A stretch of DNA of 64,000 nt from Marsupella aquatica (Eukaryota > Marchantiophyta). Every line of letters starts with the position of its first letter. The stretch's first letter is position 1. Made by a program: the position numbers and the translations under genes. The stretch is taken from positions 14,570,001 through 14,634,000 of the forward strand of contig OZ316895.1 in NCBI GenBank assembly GCA_973895155.1. The letters are read 5' to 3'. Below the pieces are notes generated by a model that made no database searches, was not told the DNA's origin, and was given only the letters and a program-made list of their open reading frames with translations. Positions 34,905 through 49,010 of this stretch are shown in pieces.

Positions 34905-34990
34905 GTGGAGGGGGGATTGAACCTGGACCTCTCAGTTCCAGGCAAATCCCCTAGCCAATTGACCTAAGCCAATTGGTTGTGTAGTCCCTT
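34905..34990 (-). mobile_element. tRNA-like SINE head or tRNA pseudogene
   Basis: On the minus strand there is an A-box-like TAGGTCAATTGGCTAGG (complement of 34950-34966). It is followed by a stretch that could fold as an anticodon arm, and then by a good B box, GGTTCAATCCC (complement of 34913-34923). Spacing of 26 bases fits a slightly shortened tRNA-like promoter. A CCCTCCACACAC simple tract follows. This is the head structure of plant tRNA-derived SINEs. No acceptor stem pairing is evident, so it is not a functional tRNA. Confidence 0.55.
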
Positions 34991-37900
34991 TTCCTCTTTA
35001 AACTCAGAGTCAATTCATGTTGTATCTCTGGGATTCATATAGATGTATTACAACATCCTACAATTATATCAACCTACATATTTTGTGTCAAAAACTGAAA
35101 TTTTCCTTGGTTTTTACTAGCTAAGTTGCCTATATTTAATTTATCATTTTAAGGTGCATTTTTCCTTACTTGCATGAGAAGGTTAGACCCTTCAACCAAG
35201 CAACTTAACTAGGATCCTGTTTACTGATGCAGTGCAGCTTAGTTATATGTTCATTGGTTATAAAGTTTATAATAATTATGGTTTATGTATCAACAGGTGT
35301 CACCTAAATAGAGAGCTCCACCAAATAAAGCAAAATTAAAAAAGAAGAAAGTTAACTATTTCTCTTTGAATCACAAAGTACTATCTGTACCTATACAGGT
35401 ACATTGACTAGTACATTTCAGATTAATGCACTTGTCTCACCCATAGAGTAATATTGTACTTCTCTCCCTTCTAATTAACAAGGTGTGCATTTTTTCATAA
35501 ATTTTCTTATAACCATTCTTTCAATACTTGTGTTTCATAAACTAGTCAAACTAGTCAAATTAAAATGTCTCCTCACTTGAACTCTTAAATTCTTTTGGAT
35601 AATTCAAAATAGGTATGTATAGAATGAACATGCTATGTAAACATTGAAAATTGAAGTAAATATGCATGACATAGTTAGTTTTTATTGATTTGAGTAAAAA
35701 AACTACCATAATCAGGGGGGAGGGGGAAGAGGGATACTTGCATGGAGGTATGAGAGGTGAGGACTGAGGAAGATTTTTACCAGGCACCTTGATCCTTGCC
35801 CCTCCCCTTTTCCCATCCATGTCCCTCCCTGTCTTTGTCGCCTTTATCAACATCCCTCTGACCTTCTTTTCCCTTTTTCCTTTCTAGTGTTTCCTTGGCA
35901 GAAATGATGTCAAATTCTAAACTACAACCATGGCAAAAACCATTGTTTGTCATATTTATATGGATTGTTGCAATCCCTGGGCCCTCAATAAGGGAAATGT
36001 AATGAGACATACCTGTGATCGAAGCCTCCCCAAGTACCCCTTGTTATATTTTGGAAGAACATTTAAATCTATCTTGTTTGTTTTAGAAAGAAATTTTAGT
36101 CTTATAAAAAATACTCCTAGGTTATTATAATCTTTGATATTTTAGGATTTAAAATTCGTACTCTTCATTTGGTATAAAAACAAGGTTTAGAGGATGCATA
36201 TAAGCGTCTTCTTCACATTGGGCCATCCATTCTAGGCAATCTCCCATTGAATGACTCCAAGAACCCAAAACCCAGGTTACAGCCAAATACGAGAGGGTTG
36301 AGGAGGGGGTTTAGGGTTTAGGGTTCTCGTGTGAGAGCTGGTATGAGATACTGACCCTATCACTTACCCTAAACCAATGAGACTGCAACACGTGGACCAA
36401 TAAAATGTTGACACCTATCATGGAGTATTTAGTTACATACCTCACCAGCTAATGTAATGGGTAACCAAATTTACAATAGTCTTCATTCCTTCTAACCTAG
36501 ACTACGCATATATATGGTGCTTTAATTCATTCTAACCTTGTTCTAATATTATTTTCAAAATGAATTTAAAATATCATCGGACGTTTGCACTTATGTTTTG
36601 TTACTTCATAAGCTGAAGGCCCAGGGGTTGCAGTTACATCTTTTGCACAATGTCTTCTGCATAACATCTTTTATGCAAAGACATCATTGAGCTACTTAGA
36701 TCACGTTACCAAACTGAAGCACTTAGAGGTACAAAATGGGACCCAACAACTTAATTCACAATAGCTGTAATGGACTAAGCTTAGAATGATCCCAACACCT
36801 ACAAGTGACAACTGCAGTTTTTGTGAGCACTATCCAACTAAGTCACTTGAAAGTGAACCTAGTACGGAGGTGGTATAATCCCTAAAGCAAGTCTGTAGAC
36901 TGATTTCACAACACTTCCTTCAAATGTCATTGATTTTTTCCCAAATTAAACACAACTTGCTAAGTATCCTTTTTACAAGTCAAAATCAATGCTCTTAATC
37001 CCCCTCTTAATTCCTCATGAGTCCCCCACATTTTTTGATCAGCCTTGTGTCCACTCTGCAACCCCACTAAAGCAGTATGACCCACTTTGGTAAAGCTTAG
37101 TCAGGGTTCTTTTATTTATTTCCCACCTAGCCATATACCCCCTTTTCTAGAATTTGACCATTCTCCGGCCTTAAATCTAGGAAAATCTCATGGCAACATA
37201 TTCATCTAAAAAATTATACTAAGAACATTCTTAGAATCTTCAACTTCAGTGTACCAGGTGAGATTTGCCACTTTACCCCTAGCTCCGTCTTTTCTTCCCA
37301 TCCCCTCGCCCCACAGAGCATCACTTTCCCAAAAACAAGTTACATGATCTACCAAATGATATTATTTTGTAAGAACACCCCAAGAACACCAGCTGCTAAG
37401 ACCACTTACTATAATTGTCAACTTTTGTTTAAGCGATCTGCTCAAAGGCTGTCAAAAACTGTTTGGTCAAGGCCTGAATTTAAGCATTGTGGTCCATGCC
37501 CGAGCACCAACTCCCCAATAGCTTTAGTCCTCTAGTAAGTGAGGAGAAGTTGACCATCTTCTGGAGAAGACCGCATATCCGTCAAAGTCGCCTTGCTTGC
37601 CGGATGAAGATAATTCCAAACCTTGCAACAGTGAATATCCGGATAATTAAACTTTCTTCAATAGCTTTTGTCACTGCCATGCTTCAAGTATGTGCAATTC
37701 GCTTCAATCATACGGTAGCATGCAAAGAACTTTCACATCCATTCATGCTTGTGAATGCAAGCTTCTGTTACAGACTGTAGTTTTGTTGAAACGAATGGAT
37801 TCAACTTGGACGACAAGACTCGTAATTGGGGACGGCCTCCAATCAAAATGAAGATACTGTAAAAGCCTTTCTTCAGTACAGCTGAAGGATCGATTGTTTT

Positions 37901-40900
37901 GAATCTGAGCAGTGAGGCAAAGAACCAAGTTGCGGGAGAGCCGGATTGTCGGTGGTGCTTATTACCCTGGCGGAAATACTGGTCTGGTCATGTACAGGCG
38001 GCTGGTCAAACCGTTTGGCTAAAGCTGCACTGTGCTGGATGAATCAATTGATGGAATGAACAGTTTTACAGCCGAATTTGAACAACAGGTTACCCCGTCG
38101 AGGTCATGATTGATGTACGCAAACTATGGATGGCATCTTGACGTTTGTATCGATTGGAAAATTTAGTCTACCTATGCCCAAGTGTCAACAGAGATTGATG
38201 GGTCACAATTGTCTGCATGGTGACATTTTTTAGATCTTTCAGTAAGTTGTCATGAACACACAACAACTGCCTTAGTATATATGAATTACTCCGGATAGTC
38301 ACCCAAGTCACCTGTATTCTCGTCTCCATGGGATGACACGCTGACTACTGTTTTCCAAATCCCGCTGAACTGGTTGGACTTCTTTACGGGAAGAAACAAC
38401 AAAAACTGTGTTCGCTTGTCCTAAGTAAGTTGCAGGACATACTCAAGTCAATGTTGACTTTCTGAATTATCTGAAAGTGCCTGAATAGAAGGAGCTCGCT
38501 TTCGATAAAAACTTTTGCACGTCAGTTCATTGTCGTGGCACCGAGACGATTTGCGTTTTAGTGTGGCACTATTCGATCTCCTTTGCCTACCTAAAAAGAT
38601 GTGCAGTTTGATTGTATCTGCCGGGCATGGTATTGTCGTACTTGTGAGTTGAAAATGTGATACAGTACGTACTTGGGCTCCCAGAATCTCAACAACGAAT
38701 TTAGATTTCAAGATTTTATATTTCAGTCAAACAAGTTCGGCACCCTCGCCTGTTGTTTTTGAAAACAGTGTAATCCACTTTTCAATACCATGTAACAGCT
38801 TTCAGGGTGGCTTTTACAAGAAGTGGGTCACTTGAACTCTTTACACCGATTGAATCAAACTGGTTTGCAACTGGAGGGCCATTTGAGGTACAAAAGCTCG
38901 TGTACCGGGGCTAAAAGAGTTTCTGAAAATCCTTGTATGGCCCCAACTTCCTGTAAAGCTAACACCAAGTGGCGCTGAGTGGACTAATTTAGTAAGAGAC
39001 AAATTGGGGACTCACTTCAGTTGAAAGTCATGTACTCTACACTCGGGCCGGTAGTTCTTTGGCTTAGAGTCCTTTCTAGTTCTGACAGTAGAAGATCTTA
39101 TGAAGCACTTGTGCGGACTCCACTTTCAATGCAAATTACTCATAAGACGAATGGACCGGCCAAAGCCACTAGATGAAGAGACCTCCAATTGAGGTGATCT
39201 AAAATGTGGGACTAAAATCTGCTCCACATAAGCAAATTATGGAGCCCACTCCATTCCATGTAGGATCCCCAATAGTTTAATATACACTCAGAAACTGTCC
39301 TCATCTTTTTGTAAAGTGGACTGCAGCTAGCTGTACGCATGTGGATGGCTTTGATCACAACTTGGAGACCAGAAAAAGTTGACTTCTCGTAAGGCTACCC
39401 TTAGAACATTTTCAGAAATTGAAGTTTTTCGTTCATATGTCGTTTTTGTTGTCGCTTTTGTCAATAGTATCATGCAATCTTCAATCCGAGAGAATGGTTC
39501 CAGTAACCCGCAAAGAACTATGCAATAAGAACCGTTACAGAGAAAATTAATCTAAACAATTGCAATTCTGATGTAATCGTGCTCGAACACCATCACAAAA
39601 CCAGTACTTCTGAGCTTGAAGCGATGGGTTTACTCCCCTAATTTACACCGCCGACAGATCTTACTAGATTTTCAACTGCCTCATTTGTGAGAGGGAAATT
39701 GTTTTATTAGTGAATGCATGTTGAAAATTATAAACAATTCTCAAGGCTCTGTTGCTACTAATACCTTCGGTTGGGTAAAACAGATTAAGCTGGGGCCACG
39801 TCCATACACTCAGAACACCTTCAAATCTCTATGCTTTAACAGAAAAAAACCAGCAATATGCGATGATGTCGTTTCCAAAAGTGCTCCATGCAAGATCTAG
39901 AAAATCATCACCGATATACAAAAGTGTTTCAAGATAGCAAATGACGTGCACGACAATGAGAGGCCGAACTTGACTGGCCTAGACAAGATAAGCCAACACT
40001 AATCCTTTTCAACAAAAAAACTCCTGTCGTCTTAGAAGTATACTTGTCCACCACTTAATATCTGTCATAAACACCATACATGAAGTAGCTTTACATCCCC
40101 CCTTATATCTTACATGAAACAACCAAAAGTCAAAAGATGCCACAAAATAAATCTAGATCACAGATGAGATTCCTTTGGTGTTTTGTCAGGTGAACTAAAA
40201 TGCACAGTAATCTTACGAACGAGTAGGTTACACGAATAGTTGACAATTATAGGGATCAAACTACGTGTCTTACGTCAAACGAAATTAATAGTTCTTAGCG
40301 CAGATCCATGGATGACGGTCTTCCGATCCTGCCAAATATCTACAGCGTTATGTGGTCCAAGTTTCCAATTCCAGCATCCTGATTTTTAGCTCTTACATTG
40401 GAATTTTACACGTGACTGAGGATATGCCGGGGACATGTTCCGGATTACATACCTTTGACGAATATCTTGGACCTTCCCCCGGACCTTCCATTCATATGCA
40501 TGGATTGAACACATGCCTCAATTTTCACGGGAATAATTGTGGTTGGATTTCTCTCTCAACTCTAAACCCAATAATCTGGGGCATTACCGTTGGTCTCTCT
40601 GGCGAAATATATACTACAATTATGTTCCTGAGGGAGGAGAACCATTTCCGAGGGATATCAGTCTGTCCTACTGGCGATTCTTCTATATTTTGATGCAACG
40701 TCGATAAGCAGGAATATCATATGATGACTGATCGATGTAACTTCCATCATCAGATTCGTTTCAGATAGTACTCTTACGAAAGATCGTCTCCTCACTAAAG
40801 GCGCGCCCCACTAAAGGTTCTGGAAATTATATTATAATTCTTCTCCTGATCACTCTCTAAAGCAATGCTAATCGAGTTGAAGGCATGCTCTGGCCAACAT

Positions 40901-43900
40901 CCGAAATTTTCGCAAAATTTTATTTTGCAGGTTATCTGTGACTTGGGCAGACTGATTGATTAGTCTCACCGACTCCGACGAAACGCAATGACCATGAAAC
41001 AATTTTTATCCTACTTATAACTACCTGACTACCGAATCAACTCCACTCACCTCAAGGATTCGCTAGCAAAGCGCGATCTGGCGTCTTAGTACGTGATATC
41101 GTCCTCACATAAATTGAGCTCGAGTTAATTCGAATTTGGAGTTTTAAAAAATAAGCATTTAAAGACAAGGGAACCAAATTAGAAATTGGCGTAAGTTGCA
41201 AAATGAGTAACTTACAGTATTATACTTGTAGGAACCTCACTGATTCCCCAGGCAGCTTAAAGTGCTTTAATTTCATTTTGATCGCTACAATTTCTGTGGA
41301 GAACTGAGGGCCCACGACATTGAACACATGACGTGTGTGATCTCAGCCCAGACACCGACATAAGATTGAGTGCTGGCCTTCAGTCGTTACAATTCGAGAT
41401 CTTTGTCCTAACTAGGTGACAGATTAACAGCGCAAGCTGCATGCACACTCTCAGTAACTCATGCAGTGATAGGAAACAATTTCCCTCCATCTCGATCTGC
41501 AACACTTACAACCCTACAGACGTACTCCCTGGTGGGACCGTGTTAGTAAGAGGATGGACTATCTGCATTGGCTAAGGGTGCGCGCATTTCCAAGCCTGAG
41601 GGGCCCATTGCTTCTCTTTATTGCTCTCAGATTAAATCTGCACAGTATAATGAATGGAAAAGTATAAACGATGCATTTGGCTTTATAAGAACTTGGACGG
41701 GAACTTGGACACCCCATTCAAGTATGGTAGCTATCTAACATGGCAAACCTATGTAAAACGCTATTTTGTCTAGAATTTTAGTCAGGGCCTGGAGAAAAAT
41801 TGCAAGGTCCAATTCACTATGACAAGCTAGATGTACAATGGAGTAATGGCAGAGGAGATCTAAAGGAGGTCCAAACATTCGCAAACTTTGGTTCCTTCAT
41901 TTCACTCAAGGGTCTTGCATGGTGAAAAAAAGTCACAATTGCCCCAACATCCTGTAAAGCCTTAATCAAAATATACCTTGGAATCCTGGACGTCAATCTG
42001 CTTCTCTATCTCACTTACAGACTTATTTCTGGCGTTCTAAGCAAGTGTCTAGCACGAGGGGTGTAGTTCAACCGCTGTTAGTGTTGTCTATGTTTTCGAT
42101 CATCCTCACTCTTGGTCCCTTAGTTTCCTCTTTGACCCTAATTAGTTGGGTTAATGTTTTTACCGTGGCTCTGTTCCTGCTTCTACTTGGTGTTGTTCAG
42201 GGTTCCGTGAAGTCACACAATAATCACCTGTCCCGATTGCGATCGTCCGTATCTTTCGTGAGGGTACTCAATTTAGGAGCGAGTTTCAGAACCAAAACGT
42301 AGTATATGCCTAACCGACGTACAATGGGTTTCGTCAAGATTTTCCTGATAGATTTCAAAGCGTTACTATGGCTGGACCTTGTCATACGGAATTCTCATCA
42401 GCCGGTGTGCACTGGATTCATCCGATTGTGCAGAGTACGTGCTGCTGTAGTCTATATGCACTGTCAGTCAATCTATATATTGTAGTACAGTCAGGTTTTT
42501 TTAATAATTCTTGCGGTCCCACCGTACCAAGATTTATCCGTACCACTACAGCCATCTTAAATACCATTCCGCCATTGGAATGGAAATTTGATTCCCAAAC
42601 TAGGAAGTACTGCCGCATTTTTCTCAATTTCTATTGTTCTTGCAGTTCATTATGCAAGTTTCTTTAGTGTCAAATCTTTCTCTGACTCTAACTATACACA
42701 TCATTCTTTGATCTCCAGATTTGGATCATGGCTTCTTCATCATGAAATACATTCCCAAACTAGCTACAAGTGGACGTCACGTAGTGACTTCCACTTCAAG
42801 TGAGACCTGTAGTGATATATCTGTAGGCTGGGGAAGGTTGCAGGGTAACAGGGCACTGCAAATTGTCAATCTAAGTGCAACACGCCATACAGCTTACGGA
42901 GTGTTTAATTTTGTATCTCAGTACCCAACCGACCATTCGTCAGTAAGATTCACAGGGTGGTCATGAACTCGACAGCAGCCACAGGCTACAGATCAGTCTC
43001 GGATCATGATAGCTAGAGATGCATGCATTACCACTTTGGAAACTATTTAACTTACAGCTCAAAAGTATGAGAGATTCTTATGAGTGTCATAGGGTGGAGG
43101 TCCTCTAGCTATTTCCAATTCAGCAGCCACGTATATTCTAGCTCTCTGAAATAAAACATATTAATGAATGTGCTGTACATCTCGGTCCAGAGTAAATCTA
43201 TTACAGATGTTATTCCAGATTTTTGCTCACAATGGACCTGTTCTGCCATATCTTCTATCCTAGCTAGTGACCTGAAGTACTTCATTGGTCTTGGGCAATT
43301 ACATGAAGTCAAACTAAAACTCTCGAACTTCAGTAAGCTAGGTTTGATTTGTTATGAGCTATGGCTAATTGTGTAGAAGTTGCTGGGTGACGGTGCGATC
43401 CAACTATTGTTCTGAATCTTGTACAAGTTAACCTTATTCGCGTCTGCAGCTCAAAATAATAACCCTCAGTAAGCTTGCTATCAATTTTCATGCATAGCAA
43501 ATTTTCTACTTAACATTGTGCTCCTCCCTACTGCCATCAAGTCCGGCCTCTAGACTAAGTGCCATGGTCTTCGATGGACTTCCGCCCGATTGGATGAAAA
43601 CTTCCCTCTTTTTAGAGATTTTGTGGAACTTTCGTCTCCCGATCCAGCGAGCAATATATCAACAGGACTGCTAATAGCACCCATTTGACGTTAGCTTTCT
43701 GACTGCCAAACTGTGTCCAACCCCTCTGCCAGTATCTTATATCCTCAAATAAATCAGGATGAGCACAGATTTCATACTGTCACACGAGCTATCACACCTA
43801 GTGACTACGTACGTACGGTCGCCTCACAAATGCAAACGGACGGCAACAAAAATAGTTGTGAGGTGTCTTACAAAGGGGTTGAGATGGGAAGGAATATTAA

Positions 43901-44699
43901 TAGAAAAAGACTGATTCTAATAGAATTGTTCTCTGGTCCAGCACGTTAGGAAACAAGTCTAAGTGTTCACAATTACATAGGTTGGGGTTTGAGCATCGAC
44001 TATATATGATAATATTGAAAAGTGACATTTTTCCTGTTGAAGCCTGCAGTACTATAAGCTTGGGGGTTCTGGGTGTGCAGAATGTTGAGAATTTATCGAG
44101 TTTTATAAAAATCAACCTTTTCTTCTAACCACCGACATCAGAGCAGAGCTTGACATCGAACAGCATCGTCACTGCGATGAGACTTAATGAGAAACCCGAG
44201 CTGGAAGTTCACAAATTGCAAGGTATGTATAGGACATGATAGAAAGGCTGGCTTTAGAAGCCCACAGCGGCAGTTTTTTCCATGTTCACCTGACAAAAAC
44301 CGAGACCAAAACGAGAGCCCGTGTGTCTCCCTCGACACACCGAAAAGCAGAAATGAAATTAATGGTTGTATTCTGTGGAAGAGATATCTACTTGAATTGG
44401 AGGACTCTGCGTGGAAGAGACGTCCATCGGTGAGAGAAACACGGGTAGGGAGGCAAATGCTGGACGACATGCTGAACATATTCCGAATTTGATCGAGCAT
44501 AAGAATCAGCCTGCAGCAAGTAACCATTGTGAGCGGGAGTACTCTCCGTTGTTTATTTGGCCTGAGTAGAGTTGTCTTCCTGCAGACTTTTATGATCATC
44601 TGATTACTTTTTATCTATAGTTTTAGGTGTAGTTTTAGTTTAGAGTGTGAGTACAATTCAAGTGTTGTTTCATCGTACTCTGTCTTAGTTTTAGTGTCC
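34991..44699. other. Long gene-poor stretch, no gene recognised
   Basis: Nearly 10 kb without a convincing coding region. Short open frames at 40352-40693 (+, 113 residues), 42045-42302 (+, hydrophobic) and 44187-44492 (+) have no recognisable motif, no splice partner and no clear start context. A small telomere-like tract (GGGTTTAGGGTTTAGGG) lies at 36308-36324. A spliced gene with very short exons cannot be excluded. Confidence 0.5.
36308..36324. repeat. Short telomere-like TTTAGGG tract
   Basis: About two and a half units of the plant-type TTTAGGG repeat, too short to mark a former chromosome end. Confidence 0.7.
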
Positions 44700-45241
44700 C
44701 ATAAAACAATTGTGAAGACGCGCCCTCAGGTTTTGAGTTGTCGGCAATGCGGCCTCGTTCTAGTGGGCTCCTGTTTGTTTAAGCCAGAAGGGTCAATAAT
44801 TCTCATGTTGAAAGAGTGTTCCGTGGGAAACTAGAGTAAATAGAATCATTCTCTCCCTTGGAAGACGAAACTCATGGTTGGTGGCGTGCCCATTATGCGC
44901 GATGTGATCCGGGTTGGGGGCCAAATGTTTAGGGACCAAAGTTGGTCCGGGGTTGGCCGGTTTCCAGAAGCATATATGAGAGGGAGTGGTGTCTTCCTGG
45001 GGGCTAGCCGAAATCGTGAGTCGCGGCGGTCGCGACACTAAGGGAAACCGTCAAACGGAAATGACGATATCTTCGCAACGGGAAGTCCGTTGGAGGACTT
45101 CTTGGGTGCGTTGGAAATCTCTTGAGGAGGGCTACGCCCTCTTGAGCTCAGATGGGTCCGGGGGTGCCATGGGTTCTTGTGGTTTGCGGGTGTTAGCTCG
45201 CCCGCTTGCCAAATCCTGCCGAACAGCAGCCAAGCCACGTT
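44700..45241. other. GC-richer flank of the copia insertion
   Basis: Base composition rises relative to the stretch before it, and similar composition resumes after the copia element at 51180. The copia element therefore probably split one older repeat. A 40-base phrase here (44914-44958, containing GACCAAAGTTGGTCCGGGG) recurs at 53950-53991. Confidence 0.5.
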
Positions 45242-45584
45242 TGTTGAGCATAGACGACATTCGTAACGGCAAGCCCATGAACCATCCAACGCACAATAGT
45301 CGACACAGAGAGATACGTGGTTCACCTCCACATGAGGCTACGTCCACGGGAACACACAAGAGCTTTACTGCACTCTAGGCCGACCGGCCATACCAAGCAT
45401 CCACAGCACAAGCTCTCCCTATCTCTCAACTAGCTCTGTAACAATGAGCCTAAGTTCCACCAGGGTCTGGCATCAGCCCTGGCTATATGCACAATAGCAC
45501 TACCGCTAACATTAGCAAGTCCTAACCCGAGTTAGACTAACTGTGGTTAGCTCAAGAGTCACAAGACTAGAGCAATATCTAACA
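45242..45584 (-). repeat. Copia 3' LTR
   Basis: Left copy on this strand, which is the downstream LTR of the minus-strand element. TG..CA ends; differs from the other LTR at three positions. Confidence 0.95.
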
Positions 45585-45596
45585 AACTCCCCCTTG
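45585..45596 (-). promoter_or_regulatory. Polypurine tract of copia element
   Basis: On the minus strand AAGGGGGAGTT directly precedes the 3' LTR, the standard position for the plus-strand DNA primer. Confidence 0.85.
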
Positions 45597-45791
45597 ACTC
45601 TTGTCTTGGGGACTGGACTAAATGCAACCATATGGAATCCTCAGTGGGAAGTTCTAGACAATCACCAAACCAGGTCTCCCCCTAAAAACCACAAGGGTTA
45701 ACTAAGGGTTAACTAGAACTAAGCCGTAGCCTAACAGGAATGAGTAATCCATATACAAATAGTCACACATTGCTAAATAACTCTACTTGCA

Positions 45792-48302
45792 CTACAATTG
45801 CAAAACCTGCAAAGTAGCACGGTGTCTTGAGAAACTCTCCAAAGGAATCACTTTGGTAAAGGCATCAGCGGGATTGAGCTTTCCATCAATCTTGACTAGC
45901 TCAAAAGTTTTATCAGACACTGCTTGCCTGATAAAATGGTACCTGATATCAATGTGCTTCACCCTGCTATCCATCACCTGGTTAGCAGCCAAGTGAAGAG
46001 CACTCTGACTATCACAATTTAGAGTCATTTTGCCATGCTCTAAACCCATCTCCGCGATCAACTTGTCCAACCAAATCGCTTCCTTTGCTGCTTCTGCTGC
46101 TGCAACATACTCTGCTTCTGTAGTAGACTGAGAAATGCACTTCTGCAAGGTAGATTTCCAACTGATACATCCTCCTCCAAGAGTGTATACAAACCCAATT
46201 GTAGACCTCCTTGTATCCAAACAGCCTCCATAGTCAGAATCTACATAGCCAACTAACGTTCTATCTGATCTGGCATCAAATAGTAATCCATAGTCCTGTG
46301 TTCCCTTCACATACCTGAGAATCCATTTCACAGCTTCCCAGTGTACCTTCCCTGGATTTGACATGAATCTGCTAACCTTGCCCATCGCTAGGGCCAAGTC
46401 AGGCCTAGTACAAGTCATCAAATACATCAGACTGCCTACTGCCTTCTCATAAGGAATCTTAGCTATCAAACCTTTCTCCACAGCATCCGTAGGAGAGAAA
46501 GCCGATGATAACTTGAAATGTGAAGCTAAAGGAATGCTCACTGGCTTACAATTTTCCATGTTGAATCGTGCAAGTACTTTCCTCGCATACTGGCCTTGAC
46601 TCAAACACAAATATCCAGTATCAGAGTTCCTAAAAATCTCCATCCCTAAGATCCTCTTGGCCTTACCAAGATCCTTCATCCTGAATTCAGCACTCAATTT
46701 TGCCTTGAGACTGTCAACCTCAGATTGATCTTTAGCCACAATCAACATGTCATCCACATAGATCACTAGAATGATGAAACCAAACACATCATTCTTGACT
46801 GATTTCGTATACACACAAGGATCATACACCATCCTTGTAAAACCTTGAGCAAGCATGAAATCATCAAACCGCTTGTTCCACTGTCTAGGAGACTGCTTCA
46901 ATCCATACAAGGACTTGAGCAATCTGCAAACTAAGTTCTCTTGGCCTTTCTTCATAAAGCCTAGCGGCTGTCTTATGAAGATCATCTCTTCCAAGTTGCC
47001 ATAGAGAAAAGCAGTAACAACATCCATCTGATCCATCACCAGATTAAAAAACACAACAAGCTGACACAAGATCCGAATTGTGGAATACTTAGCCACCGGT
47101 GAAAAGACCTCATTGTAGTCCACTCTTTTCTCCTGAGTGAACCCCTTGGCAACAAGCCTTGCCTTGTAGATCTTATCTCCACCCTCTGAAGGACTGTCTT
47201 TCAACTTGTAAATCCACTTGCTGTCCACCACTTGCTGACCTCTTGGAAATTCCACCAGCTCCCATGTCTTGTTGTCACTCAAAGATTGCAACTCCCTCTG
47301 CATTGCTGCATTCCACTCATGCTTCTGCTCTGAAGCACAAGCCTCACTGTATGAAGAAGACTCTCCTTCTTCCAAGATCAAAGCCATGTCATCATCATCA
47401 GGTGCAATGTCAATATCATCTAGCTTAGATGAGTCTGCCCATTGACCATACCTGGTAGGAGCTCTAGTAGAACGACTGGAAGTTCTTCTAGTAGATGACT
47501 CAGGCTGATCTGCTGCTGTTGCTGGTTGAATTTGAGGTACCCTAGCAACAATCTGCTCCTCTTGTTCCATCACAAGAACCAGCTCCAAGCCCGAAGCTTC
47601 TCCATCTCTCCTGTCATGAACAGCATCATAACTAATCTCCCCCTCAATCGGGTTCGGGATGGGAGATTTCCCCTTGTCAGTATGGGAGTCCTGAGAACTC
47701 TCCCCCTCCTTTGATGATCTGGACTCATTAAAGGACACATCTCTACTGACAATTAGTTTACAGGTTACTGGATCCCATAACCTATAACCCTTCACACCTT
47801 TCTGATAGCCAAGGAATATGCACTTCTTTGACTTGGACTCCAGCTTGGATCGAAGCTGGGAAGGTGTAAGCACATAAGCATCACATCCAAAAATCCTCAG
47901 ATGTGAATAATCTGTTGGACGCCCGTACCTCATTTCATATGGCGTCTTGAATCCAATAGAACTGGATGGAGAAAAATTTACCAAATAAGCTGCAGTGTTG
48001 ACAGCTTCAGCCCAAAACTCATGTGGTAAGCATGATTGACTCAACATACTCCTCGAGCGGTCCAATAGTGTTCGGTTGAGTCTCTCAGAAACACCGTTCT
48101 GCTGAGGAGTATAACTTGTTGTAAGATGGCGGGTTATCCCCTGCTCCTTACAATACGTTCCAAATTCCCCGGAACTATATTCACCGCCATTATCCGATCG
48201 TAGATATCTCACCTTATTACCAGTCTGATTCCCAACTTGGGCTTTCCACTCCTTAAAAGTGGCAAAAACATCAGACTTACTGTGTAGAAAATATATCCAC
48301 AC
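45792..48302 (-). pseudogene. Copia pol segment: integrase, reverse transcriptase, RNase H
   Basis: This 836-residue segment starts inside the integrase core (SDNGGEYSSGEF and the following catalytic region), which copies element DNA into the host genome. The reverse transcriptase follows (DSKWIYKLK, VARLVAKGF-type and the catalytic IYVDDMLIV). It ends with RNase H (VGYVDSDYGGC and STTEAEYVAAAEA, which carry the catalytic acidic residues). The first residues of integrase lie upstream of a TGA at 48342-48344, so this segment is cut off from gag and protease. Apart from that break, the motifs are intact. Confidence 0.9.
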
Positions 48303-48341
48303 ATACCTTGAGTAATCGTCTATGAACGTGACATAGTATAA

Positions 48342-48986
48342 TCAGCCAGAATGTGAGGGAGTAGCGGCTGGACCCCACACATCACTATGTACATACTCAA
48401 GTACCTCCTTGCTGGTGTGAGTTCCAACTCCAAAGGGTTTCCTGTGCTGCTTCCCTAGCACACAGTGCTCACAAAATTCCAACTTACAAGATTGCAAATT
48501 AGAAAGTAATCCTTTCTTCTGAAGAATAACCAAACCTTTTTCACTCATGTGGCCCAAACGGAAGTGCCACAGCCAGGCCGTCTCCTCATGAGATAAGGTT
48601 ACATTGGCTTCATCACAAACTACACAGCCCTCCAAAACGTATAGATTGTTATGTCTCTTTCCCTTCAATACAACTTTAGTACCAGTTGAAACATGAAGGA
48701 CACCATTAGCAGAACTCCACTGATGGCCATTTGCTTCTAAAACTCCAAGTGAAATGAGATTTTTCATCATGCTGGGAATGTGTCTCACATTCCTCAACGT
48801 TCTTACAGCACCATCAAACATCTGAAATCTTACAGATCCAAGTCCAACAACTTGACATGGGATTCCATTTCCCATCAACACTGACCCATTGGAAACCGTG
48901 TAAGAACTGAAAAAATCTCTCCTAGAGCAAATGTGAAAAGTACATGCACTATCTAGAATCCAGTCATCACTCCCTGGATTTGACAC
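48342..48986 (-). pseudogene. Copia protease and GAG-pre-integrase segment
   Basis: This 214-residue open segment contains the aspartic protease motif WILDSACTFH, the DSA variant known in several plant copia lineages. The zinc-binding pre-integrase region follows (LWHFRLGHMSEKG and CEHCVLGKQH, the HHCC residues). It is bounded by in-frame TGA codons on both sides (49011-49013 before, 48342-48344 after). Confidence 0.88.
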
Positions 48987-49010
48987 TACGTTGAGAGCAT
49001 AACCTTGACA

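Noticed and set aside
40352-40693. 113-residue open frame
   Set aside because: No recognisable motif, conserved start context or splice partner; plausible by chance in 10 kb of gene-poor sequence.
44138-44599. 153-residue minus-strand open frame overlapping a 101-residue plus-strand one
   Set aside because: Neither shows family features, and opposite-strand overlap argues that at most one could be real.
45038-45331. Minus-strand open frame beginning MEVNHVSLCVDYCALDG, with a near duplicate at 50706-50927
   Set aside because: The shared part is the copia LTR read in one frame; not a gene.
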